A DNA stretch of 64,000 bases, taken from NCBI RefSeq assembly GCF_019746015.1, contig NZ_JAIESM010000022.1, forward strand, positions 1-64,000, written 5' to 3'. The notes under the pieces are model-generated. The model was not told the origin of the DNA and did no database searches. It saw nothing but the letters and a program-made list of their open reading frames with translations. The translations under genes were made by a program, and so were the position numbers. The DNA comes from Sphingomonas sp. GTDB taxonomy: Bacteria > Pseudomonadota > Alphaproteobacteria > Sphingomonadales > Sphingomonadaceae. Position 1 is the stretch's first letter; each line of letters starts with the position of its first letter. This document shows, in pieces, positions 53,641 through 64,000 of the stretch.

Positions 53641-54081
53641 ATGGAACAGTCGATTGCCAAATTCCGCCCCAGCACCTGGCGCTGGTTGCTGGGCACGCTT
53701 GCCGGCTGGGGCACGTTGCTACTGTGCCTGGTCGGCGTCGGGCTGGTGATCGTGGCGGTGATGTGGTTCCGCAACATCGCCACGCATTATGAACTGACCG
53801 ACCAGCGGCTGATCATCCGTTCGGGCATTTTCGCCAAGCGGATCGACGAGATCGAGCTGTTCCGCGTGAAGGACACGCTGGTCAACTATTCGCTCGTCAA
53901 CCAGCTGACCGGCATCGGCGCGATCACCATCCGCTCAAGCGACGCGACCACCGGCGGGCATGATCTGGTGCTACGCGACATCCCCCAGGCGCTGCATCTG
54001 CGCGAGGAAATGCGCCGGCTGGTAGAGGCCGCGCGCCAGAAGCGGCGCGTGCGCGAACTCGACATCGATGTCGAGCAGTAA
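53641..54081 (+). CDS. Bacterial PH domain membrane protein
   Basis: TM hairpin then NIATHYELTDQRLIIRSGIFAKRIDEIELFRVKDTLVNYSLVNQLTGIGAITI. Confidence 0.88.
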   Translation: MEQSIAKFRPSTWRWLLGTLAGWGTLLLCLVGVGLVIVAVMWFRNIATHYELTDQRLIIRSGIFAKRIDEIELFRVKDTLVNYSLVNQLTGIGAITIRSSDATTGGHDLVLRDIPQALHLREEMRRLVEAARQKRRVRELDIDVEQ

Positions 54082-54127
54082 CTGCGCGTGATTTTTGGAG
54101 TTGGTTTCAGCTGAGCTGAAACCAATA

Positions 54128-54207
54128 CGGTACCAGCCCGCTCCCCCACCCGGCCTCCCAGCGGTAGTATCTTATGGGTGGCCGGGTGGGGGAGCGGGCC
54201 GGTGCCG
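54128..54207. repeat. 80-nt palindromic intergenic element, copy 4
   Basis: Two 33-nt arms around the 14-nt loop GCGGTAGTATCTTA. Confidence 0.9.
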
Positions 54208-54391
54208 CCTCAACCAAACCGAAAAAACTCCAAACAACTGAATTACCGAACAATTAACACCGCCGCGCCCGCCAGCGCGCGTCGGCACGGTCGCGCTTGA
54301 CAAGCTGTCACGTTAGTGAAACAGGTAAGTCACAAAAGTGAAACAATGCCGGCTTGGCATTGGCTTTTGCCAACGAAAGGAGATGCGTACC

Positions 54392-54745
54392 ATGTTCCGG
54401 ATTTTGCTTGTCCTGGCCGCCCTCGGCTCTGCTGGAGCCGCCCGGGCGGAAACCGAGTATTACACTGGCTATAGCCAGATCATGCGCGGCGATTATGCCG
54501 CCGCACAATCGATGATCGAGAAAGAGCTGAAGGCAGGCCCGCGCGATGCCGACCTGCTGCTGAACCTTGCCTTCGTCTACACGCGCACCGGCCGGCGTGC
54601 CGAAGCGGCCGCGCTCTACCGGCAGGTGCTGGCGCTACCTGATGACGAAATGATGTCTAACGGCGGCACGGTGATGTCGCACGATCTTGCCGAGCGCGGC
54701 CTGAAGCGCCTGACGGTGCTGGCCGATTGCCGCTGCGGCCAATGA
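54392..54745 (+). CDS. Small secreted tetratricopeptide-repeat protein
   Basis: Signal peptide; YSQIMRGDYAAAQSMIEKELKAGPRDADLLLNLAFVYTRTGRRAEAAALYRQVLALP. Confidence 0.8.
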   Translation: MFRILLVLAALGSAGAARAETEYYTGYSQIMRGDYAAAQSMIEKELKAGPRDADLLLNLAFVYTRTGRRAEAAALYRQVLALPDDEMMSNGGTVMSHDLAERGLKRLTVLADCRCGQ

Positions 54746-54783
54746 AGCTTTCCTGCCCGGTGCATGCCGGGCAGGCCACCCGA

Positions 54784-54969
54784 TCAGCGCGCCTTCGCGG
54801 AATTGTCCGGGGGCTGCTGGCTGACGGCGTTCAGGCTGACGCTGTCTTCATCCAGCATATCCGCCGCGTCGTTCAGCTGGCGCGCCTCGCTGGGCGGCGC
54901 ACCGCTTGCATCGGTGCCGCCGCTTGAGCAGCCGCTGAGCAGCAGCGCGGCCAGGATCAGCCGCTTCAT
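54784..54969 (-). CDS. Small putative lipoprotein (61 aa)
   Basis: MKRLILAALLLSGCSSGGTDASG..., lipobox LLSGC; ATGA overlap with upstream gene. Confidence 0.6.
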   Translation of the reverse strand: MKRLILAALLLSGCSSGGTDASGAPPSEARQLNDAADMLDEDSVSLNAVSQQPPDNSAKAR

Positions 54970-55214
54970 TGGTCGGCCGCGCCATTGTCGGCGCTGTTGC
55001 CGCTTGCCTCGGCAATGCGGTTGGCGGCATCCATCTGGGCATTGGCATCCGCCCCCATCATCGCGTCGGCGCGGGCCACGTCTGCGGCGGCCTCGGCCCG
55101 GGTGGCGTTCATGTCGGCGGACAATGTGTCGGCCGCCTCGGCAGTTTCGTTGCGTGCCGACTGGCCGCACGCCGCCACCGCCAGCGTCAGCGGGATCAGG
55201 ATCAGTTTTCGCAT
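54966..55214 (-). CDS. Small putative lipoprotein (82 aa)
   Basis: MRKLILIPLTLAVAACGQSARNETAEAADTLSADMNATRAEAAADVARAD..., lipobox AVAAC. Confidence 0.6.
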   Translation of the reverse strand: MRKLILIPLTLAVAACGQSARNETAEAADTLSADMNATRAEAAADVARADAMMGADANAQMDAANRIAEASGNSADNGAADQ

Positions 55215-55304
55215 TGCCAACCCCTTGGTTTGCCTTGTGACACAAGGCTAGCGCCGGGCCGCGCGCGGCGCAATCACGGCGCACGCGCGATCCGGCGTTG
55301 ATTT

Positions 55305-55326
55305 GATATAAAGATATCTTTATATC
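55305..55326. promoter_or_regulatory. Perfect 22-bp palindrome GATATAAAGATATCTTTATATC upstream of arsR-MTase
   Basis: Read directly; ends 8 nt before the ATG at 55335. Confidence 0.85.
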
Positions 55327-55334
55327 GCTAATCC

Positions 55335-56294
55335 ATGAGGATCGCGCTCGACATTTTCCGTGCCCTGGCCGACGCCACGCGCCTGCGCGTGCTGGCGCTG
55401 GTGCAGACGATGGAATTGTCGGTCGGCGAACTGGCACAGGTGCTGGGGCAGAGCCAGCCGCGCGTGTCGCGCCATGTGAAGATCCTGTGCGATGCCGGGC
55501 TTGCCGAGCGACGCAAGGAGGGGAGCTGGGTGTTCGTCGCGCTGGGCGACCCCGAGCTGGTCGATCCGGTGCTGGCCGCGCTCGATGCGTGGCGCGCGCG
55601 CGAGGGCGATCACTGGGCGATCGCGGACGCCGCCCGCCTGGCCGCCGTGCGCGCCGATCGCGCCGCTGCCGCCAATGCCTGGTTCGAAGCGCATGCCGAC
55701 CAGTGGGACGCGATCCGCTCGCTCCACATCGCCGAGTGCGAGGTGGAGGCGGCAATGGCGGCACTGCTGGGCGATGCGCCGATCGGCCAGCTGATCGACA
55801 TCGGCACCGGCACCGGCCGCATGCTGGAAGTGTTTGCGCCGCGTGCGCGCCATGCGCTGGGCATCGACCGGTCGTCGGAAATGCTGCGCCTGGCCCGCGC
55901 CAAGCTGGCCGAGCGGGGGCTGGCCAATGCCGAGCTTCGCCAGGCCGATCTTTATGCGCTGCCGATGGCCGATGCTGCGGCGGATGCAGCGATCCTGCAC
56001 CATGTGCTCCATTTTGCGCAGCAGCCCGGCGCCGCGATTGCCGAGGCCGCGCGCGTGCTGGCGCCCGGTGGCCGGCTGCTGATTGCCGATTTTGCCCCGC
56101 ATGAGCGCGAGGAACTGCGCGCGCGCGAAGGCCATACCCGGCTCGGCTTTTCCGACGAACAGGTGCAGGGCTGGTTCGACGCCGCCGGGCTGATGCCCGC
56201 CCGCACCGAAACGCTCGCCGGTGGCGAGCTTGCCGTCAAACTCTGGCTCGGCCGCAAGGCCGGGCACCCCCTGCACGAGGCCATAGCCGCATGA
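55335..56294 (+). CDS. ArsR-family HTH fused to a class I SAM methyltransferase domain
   Basis: FRALADATRLRVLALVQTMELSVGELAQVLGQSQPRVSRHVKILCDAGLAERRKEG; then LIDIGTGTGRMLEVFAPRARHALGIDRSSEMLRLAR. Confidence 0.92.
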   Translation: MRIALDIFRALADATRLRVLALVQTMELSVGELAQVLGQSQPRVSRHVKILCDAGLAERRKEGSWVFVALGDPELVDPVLAALDAWRAREGDHWAIADAARLAAVRADRAAAANAWFEAHADQWDAIRSLHIAECEVEAAMAALLGDAPIGQLIDIGTGTGRMLEVFAPRARHALGIDRSSEMLRLARAKLAERGLANAELRQADLYALPMADAAADAAILHHVLHFAQQPGAAIAEAARVLAPGGRLLIADFAPHEREELRAREGHTRLGFSDEQVQGWFDAAGLMPARTETLAGGELAVKLWLGRKAGHPLHEAIAA

Positions 56295-57229
56295 CGCTGT
56301 CGATTACCGAACTTCAGGAAGCGCGCCGCGCGCTGGAGGCGCCGCTGTTCGCCGATCTGGCCGGCGATGCCCAGGTCAGCTTCGAATTCTTCCCGCCCAA
56401 GAGCGAAAAGATGGAAGAGCAATTGTGGGACGCGATCAAGACGCTGGAGCCGCTGGCGCCGCGCTTCGTGTCGGTCACTTACGGCGCGGGCGGCTCGACG
56501 CGCGAGCGCACCCACGCAACCGTTGCCCGCATCCAGCGCGAAACCGCGCTGCCGGCCGCCGCGCACCTGACCTGTGTGGAGGCAAGCCGCGCCGATATCC
56601 ATGAGGTGGTCGATGCCTATTGGGCGGCCGGCGTGCGCCATATCGTCGCGCTGCGCGGCGATCCGCCGGTGGCGGGCGCAAAGTTCCAGCCCCATCCCGA
56701 TGGCTATGCCAATGCCGCGGAACTGGTCGCCGGCCTGCGCGCGCGCCATCCGTTCGAGATTTCGGTCGCCGCCTATCCCGAGGCGCACCCCGATGCGGCG
56801 AGCCTCGCCGCCGATATCGACAATCTGAAGCGCAAGATCGACGCCGGCGCGACCCGGGCGATCAGCCAGTTCTTCTTCGCGCCCGAAACCTTCTTCCGTT
56901 TCCGCGACGCGGTGGCGGCGGCGGGCATCTCGGCCGAGATCGTGCCGGGCATCCTGCCGGTGTCGAACGTCGCGCAGACGCGCAAATTCGCCGCGATGTG
57001 CGGTGCGGCCATCCCGGCCTGGATGGACCGGCTGTTCGAAGGGCTGGACGATCACCCCGCCGCCCGCCAGCTGGTTGCCGCGACCATTGCCGCCGAGCTG
57101 TGCCGCCGGCTTTATGCGGGCGGCGTGCGCCATTTCCACTTCTACACGCTGAACCGCGCCGAGCTGAGCTTTGCGATCTGCCATCTGCTCGGCCTGCGCG
57201 CCCGCGCGGCCGTGAAGGCGGCTGCCTGA
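56291..57229 (+). CDS. metF: 5,10-methylenetetrahydrofolate reductase
   Basis: VSFEFFPPKSEKMEEQLWDAIKTLEPLAPRFVSVTYGAGGSTRERTHATV; ATGA overlap. Confidence 0.95.
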   Translation: MTLSITELQEARRALEAPLFADLAGDAQVSFEFFPPKSEKMEEQLWDAIKTLEPLAPRFVSVTYGAGGSTRERTHATVARIQRETALPAAAHLTCVEASRADIHEVVDAYWAAGVRHIVALRGDPPVAGAKFQPHPDGYANAAELVAGLRARHPFEISVAAYPEAHPDAASLAADIDNLKRKIDAGATRAISQFFFAPETFFRFRDAVAAAGISAEIVPGILPVSNVAQTRKFAAMCGAAIPAWMDRLFEGLDDHPAARQLVAATIAAELCRRLYAGGVRHFHFYTLNRAELSFAICHLLGLRARAAVKAAA

Positions 57230-57258
57230 ACGCCTCGGCCCCGATCCCGTTAGGAACG

Positions 57259-58311
57259 ATGATGACCACTGCACGTGAACAACTGCTCGCCGCCGCGCGT
57301 GAGCGCATCCTGATTACCGACGGCGCGTTCGGCACCGAGATTCAGCGGCTGAAGCTGGAAGAGGCCGATTATGCCGGCACGCTGGGGCTGAAGCACGACC
57401 AGAAGGGCAATAACGACATTCTGGCGCTGACCAAGCCGGAAGTGCCGGAAGCCATTCACCGCGCCTATTTCGAAGCGGGGGCAGACATTGCGGAGACCAA
57501 TACCTTCTCCGCCAACCGCATCAGCCAGGCTGACTATGGCGCGCAGAATCTGGTGCGCGAAATCAATCTGGCCTCCGCTGGCCTCGCGCGGCGCGTGGCC
57601 GATGAATTCACCGCGAAGGACGGTCGCCCCCGCTTCGTCGCCGGCGCGATCGGCCCGACCAACAAGACGCTGTCGCTGTCGCCCGACGTCAACGACCCCG
57701 GCTATCGCGAGATCGACTTCGATCATCTGAAGGACGTCTATCTGGAGCAGACGATGGCGCTGCTCGAAGGAGGCGCGGACTTCATCCTGATCGAAACCGT
57801 GTTCGACACGCTCAACGCCAAGGCCGGCATCATGGCTGCGATCGAGGCGGGCGATGTGCTGGGCCGCGACGTGCCGCTGATGCTGTCGATGACGCTGACC
57901 GATCTGTCGGGCCGCAATCTTTCCGGCCACACGGTGGAGGCGTTCTGGCACGCCGTGCGCCATGCGCGCCCGGTCACCATCGGCCTCAACTGCTCGTTCG
58001 GCGCGCAGCAGCTGCGCCCGCATGTGCGCACCCTGTCGGACATCGCCGAGACGCTGATCATGGTCTATCCCAATGCCGGCCTGCCCAACGAACTGGGCCA
58101 GTATGACGAACTGCCCGAGGAAACTGCCGCGCTGGTGCACGAATGGGCACAGGCCGGGCAGGTGAACATTCTGGGCGGCTGCTGCGGCTCGACGCCGGCG
58201 CACATCAAGGCGATTGCCGAGGCGGTGAAGCCGCTTTCGCCGCGCGCGCTGCCGGCGCTGCCGGTGGTCACGCGGCTGGCCGGGCTGGAGCCGATGACGA
58301 TGGCGGCTTGA
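57259..58311 (+). CDS. metH: Methionine synthase, homocysteine-binding module (split MetH)
   Basis: ILITDGAFGTEIQRLKLEEADYAG; NILGGCCGSTPAHIKAIAEAV (zinc ligand GGCCG). Confidence 0.93.
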   Translation: MMTTAREQLLAAARERILITDGAFGTEIQRLKLEEADYAGTLGLKHDQKGNNDILALTKPEVPEAIHRAYFEAGADIAETNTFSANRISQADYGAQNLVREINLASAGLARRVADEFTAKDGRPRFVAGAIGPTNKTLSLSPDVNDPGYREIDFDHLKDVYLEQTMALLEGGADFILIETVFDTLNAKAGIMAAIEAGDVLGRDVPLMLSMTLTDLSGRNLSGHTVEAFWHAVRHARPVTIGLNCSFGAQQLRPHVRTLSDIAETLIMVYPNAGLPNELGQYDELPEETAALVHEWAQAGQVNILGGCCGSTPAHIKAIAEAVKPLSPRALPALPVVTRLAGLEPMTMAA

Positions 58312-58315
58312 CATA

Positions 58316-58449
58316 ATCCTCCCCTGCAAGGGGAGGGGGACCATTCGCGCCAGCGAATGGTGGAGGGGGCTCTCTGCGAGCGAGTCCCCTGCGGCGACCC
58401 CCCTCCACCATGCTTCGCATGGTCCCCCTCCCCGTGAACGGGGAGGATT
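58316..58449. repeat. Composite palindromic repeat between the two metH cistrons
   Basis: Outer AATCCTCCCC/GGGGAGGATT; inner GGGGGACCATTCGC.../GCGAATGGTGGAGGGGG and CCCCCTCCACCATGC.../GCATGGTCCCCCTCCCC. Confidence 0.88.
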
Positions 58450-58461
58450 TGAGAAGGCAGC

Positions 58462-61065
<2,604 letters not shown>

Positions 61066-61067
61066 GC

Positions 61068-61967
61068 GTGGTGGCGGGACGGATCGTTCCCGTCGGCGCG
61101 GCGGCGCTGCTGCTGCTCTATGCCGCGATCTGGGCATTCGCGCCGATCCGCCCCGCGCTGGTGGCGGAGCTGTGGTGGCTGCCGGCGATCGGCACGCTGG
61201 GGGCGACGATTGCCAATACCTCCGGCACCGGCGGCGGGGTGGTGTTCGTGCCCGTGTTCAATGCGCTGCGCCACGCCGGCATCATGGAGCTGGACCGGGT
61301 GCAGGTGGTCGCCGCCTCGTTCCTGATCCAGTGTTTCGGCATGTCGATGGGGGCGCTGCGCTGGTCGAGCGGGCTGCACCGCACGCCGGTGGCCGAGCGG
61401 GAAAGCAGCGCCGGCGATTTCTGGCGCGTGGTCGCGCTGGTGCTGGCCTGCGCGCTGCCGGTGATGCTGGCGACGCAGCGGCTGGCGCGGTTCGATCCGC
61501 ACGATGTGCTGCTGGGGTTCAAGGCGTTTTCGATCCTGCTGGGGCTCGCCGTCATCATTACCACCTGGACGGTGAACCGCACCCGGGCGCCACGTGCGGT
61601 GGTGGCCCCACTGGACTGGATGGTGCTGGCGGCGCTGGGCCTGATCGGCGGTTTCGTGACCGCGCTGTTCTCGGTCGGGGTGGGGGAGCTGGTCGCGCTC
61701 TATCTGTTCATCCGCCATTATCCGGTGCTGCTGTGCACGGGCACCGCGGTGGTGATCTCGGCGATATCGGTGCTGAGCGGCGCGCTCTACCATGTGCAGG
61801 CGGGCACCATTGTGTGGGAAGTGGTGGTGCTGGCCGGCCCCGGCGCGGCGCTGGGCGGGTTCATCGCGCGGCCGGTGGCGCTGTGGCTCGGCCCCAACCG
61901 GTTGAAGACGGCGGATGGCGGCTGGATCGTCCTGTCGAGTCTTTATCTCATCATTCTCAATATCTGA
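61068..61967 (+). CDS. TSUP/TauE-SafE family membrane protein
   Basis: Multi-TM; GTLGATIANTSGTGGGVVFVPVFNAL; start uncertain (GTG 61041 or 61068). Confidence 0.85.
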   Translation: MVAGRIVPVGAAALLLLYAAIWAFAPIRPALVAELWWLPAIGTLGATIANTSGTGGGVVFVPVFNALRHAGIMELDRVQVVAASFLIQCFGMSMGALRWSSGLHRTPVAERESSAGDFWRVVALVLACALPVMLATQRLARFDPHDVLLGFKAFSILLGLAVIITTWTVNRTRAPRAVVAPLDWMVLAALGLIGGFVTALFSVGVGELVALYLFIRHYPVLLCTGTAVVISAISVLSGALYHVQAGTIVWEVVVLAGPGAALGGFIARPVALWLGPNRLKTADGGWIVLSSLYLIILNI

Positions 61968-62042
61968 CAGGCGTTAACCCTCTATTTGCCTTCCGCCGAT
62001 GCGGCGCGCGGCATAGATATGCTGCCGACTGGAGGCCCAGCC

Positions 62043-62987
62043 ATGCGCCGCATTTTGCCGTTTCTTGCCATTGCCCTGACTGCCCCTGCCGCTGCGCAGG
62101 GCGGGCCGGGCGCGTTCACCATCGCAGAGACGGGCGAGAGCTTTGCAACCCTCGATCAGGCGCTGGTCGCTGCCAAGCCGCGCGGTGAGTTCACCTGGTC
62201 GACCATTCTGATCGCGCCCGGCGTCTATCGCCAATGTGCCGTGCAGGAATGGGGCAAGACGATCTTTCGCGCGCGCCAGCCGGGCACCGTGGTGTTTGAC
62301 GGCACGGCATGCGAGGGCAAGGCCGTGCTGGTGCTGCGCGGACGCGGGGCGGAGGTTGACGGCATCGTTTTTCGCAACATCCGCGTGCCCGATGGCAATG
62401 GTGCCGGCATCCGCAGCGAGATTGGCGACCTGACCGTGAAGAACGCGATGTTCCTCGACAGTCAGGAAGGCATTCTTGGCGGGGTGGGCGGTAACCAGCG
62501 CATCATCATCGAATATTCGACCTTCGCCGGGCTTGGCCAGTGTGACGAAACGCCCGATTGCGCGCATTCGATCTATCTGGCCAACAAGGGCCAGATCACC
62601 GTGCGCAACAACCGGTTCGAGCGCGGGCGCGGCGGCCATTATGTGAAGCTGCGCACCCCGCGCGTCGACATCACCGACAACAGCTTCGACGATACGCGCG
62701 GCCGCAAGACCAACTATATGATCGACCTGTCCGAAGGCGGAACGGGCGTGATCTCCGGCAACAATTTCGTCCAGGGCCGCGACAAGGAAAATCATTCCGC
62801 GCTGATCAGCGTCGCGCCAGAGGCACGCACCTATTCCTCGGCGGGCCTGCGCATCGTGAACAACAGCGCCAGCCTGTCGCCCGGCGACACGCGCAATCCC
62901 GCGTTCGTGGCGGACGCGAGCCGCGAGCGGCTGGCGATCGGCGCCAACCGGCTGGGGCCGGGCATCCGCCCCTTCGAGCAGCGATAA
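62043..62987 (+). CDS. Secreted right-handed parallel beta-helix protein
   Basis: Signal peptide; repeated beta-helix rungs (FRNIRVPDGNGAGIRSEIGDLTVKNAMFLDSQEGILGG...). Confidence 0.7.
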   Translation: MRRILPFLAIALTAPAAAQGGPGAFTIAETGESFATLDQALVAAKPRGEFTWSTILIAPGVYRQCAVQEWGKTIFRARQPGTVVFDGTACEGKAVLVLRGRGAEVDGIVFRNIRVPDGNGAGIRSEIGDLTVKNAMFLDSQEGILGGVGGNQRIIIEYSTFAGLGQCDETPDCAHSIYLANKGQITVRNNRFERGRGGHYVKLRTPRVDITDNSFDDTRGRKTNYMIDLSEGGTGVISGNNFVQGRDKENHSALISVAPEARTYSSAGLRIVNNSASLSPGDTRNPAFVADASRERLAIGANRLGPGIRPFEQR

Positions 62988-63050
62988 GTCCGCGTAACCA
63001 CAGGCACTTGCGCGGTTGCGCGGGCACCGGGGCTGGGATAGCCTTTGGCG

Positions 63051-63995
63051 ATGGACTCGGGGATCGTCGACTGGTGGAACGCCGTCGCCGCCGAAGTGAG
63101 CGGCGAACGCGCCTTTTTCTGGGCGCTGGGCAGCTATGTCACGATGATCCTGGTCGAACGGCTGACCTATCTGCTCCATGACCGGACCGACTGGAACGAG
63201 CGCGATGCGCGCGCCAATGTGATCAACAGCAGCGTGACCGCCATCATCGACGCGTTCGTCGGCGGGCCGCTGTTCGTCGGGGCCTATTTCCTGGTCTATG
63301 ACCATCTGCGCCTGTTCGACATGCCGTACAGCTGGTGGGGCTGGGTGGCGGCGTTCCTGCTCAACGATCTGGCCTATTATGTCGATCACCGCATTTCGCA
63401 CCGCACCGGGCTGTTCTGGGCGATCCACACCAGCCATCATTCTTCGCGCGAGATGAACCTGACCGTCGCATCGCGCGGCACGGCGCTGGGGCTGGGCGGC
63501 ATCATGCAGCCGGCCTATTTCCTGTTCCTGCCGCTGATGGGCGTGGCGTTTCCGATGTTCATTGCCGCCAAATTCTTCGGCAATCTGTGGGGTATCTTCA
63601 ACCACACCCGGCTGGTGCGGCACATGGGCGTGCTGGAGGAGATTCTGGCGACGCCGGCCAACCACCGTGTGCACCACGGCACCGAACCCAAATATCTGGA
63701 CCGCAATTATGGCCAGGTGCTGATTGTGTGGGACCGGCTGTTCGGCAGCTTCCAGCGCGAGGAGGAAGAGCCGACCTATGGCCTGGTCAAGCAGCTGGAA
63801 AGCGACCGGATCTGGGATATCCAGACCTCCGGCCTGCAATGGCTGGTGGGCGAGATGCGCCGCGCGCCGCGCCTGATCGACAAGCTGCGCTACCTGTGGA
63901 TGCCGCCGGGCTGGCGCCATGATGGCTGCCACCTGACGACGGAACAGATCCGCCGTGGCGTGCCCGGTTGCATCGCCGGGCAGGCGGCGAGCTGA
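63051..63995 (+). CDS. Sterol desaturase/fatty acid hydroxylase family protein
   Basis: LNDLAYYVDHRISHRTGLFWAIHTSHHSSREMNLT; NHRVHHGT (histidine clusters). Confidence 0.93.
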   Translation: MDSGIVDWWNAVAAEVSGERAFFWALGSYVTMILVERLTYLLHDRTDWNERDARANVINSSVTAIIDAFVGGPLFVGAYFLVYDHLRLFDMPYSWWGWVAAFLLNDLAYYVDHRISHRTGLFWAIHTSHHSSREMNLTVASRGTALGLGGIMQPAYFLFLPLMGVAFPMFIAAKFFGNLWGIFNHTRLVRHMGVLEEILATPANHRVHHGTEPKYLDRNYGQVLIVWDRLFGSFQREEEEPTYGLVKQLESDRIWDIQTSGLQWLVGEMRRAPRLIDKLRYLWMPPGWRHDGCHLTTEQIRRGVPGCIAGQAAS

Positions 63996-64000
63996 AACGG

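Overview
The window is high-GC alphaproteobacterial chromosome, most like Sphingomonadales by gene content; this is inference, as no search was run. It is mostly ordinary core and metabolic genes: cobT, typA, telA, pmbA/tldD-type, ubiA, uvrB, aceA with a divergent XRE/ScfR-type regulator, two globin-coupled MCPs, and an arsR-methyltransferase/metF/split-metH cluster. It also holds a starch/maltose utilisation locus (MFS, LacI, TonB receptor, two flavin-dependent-halogenase-like proteins, two GH13, one GH97, an esterase and an FHS transporter). Main points for a second look: (1) a family of four 80-nt intergenic hairpins, each 33-nt arm + 14-nt loop + 33-nt arm, with a conserved loop; (2) a short, terminator-ended locus encoding an 18-codon ORF whose Shine-Dalgarno region is complementary over 15 nt to the 16S 3' tail; (3) a 1.6-kb integrative-element remnant bounded by a perfect 16-bp direct repeat at tRNA-Ala(CGC), with an internally deleted integrase; (4) several clear operator-like palindromes beside matching regulators (arsR-MTase/metF, aceA/XRE, AbrB-Doc, LacI/TonB receptor, tandem Fur-like boxes); (5) two halogenase-like genes translationally coupled inside a glycan operon. 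No CRISPR array, rRNA operon or intact prophage was seen.
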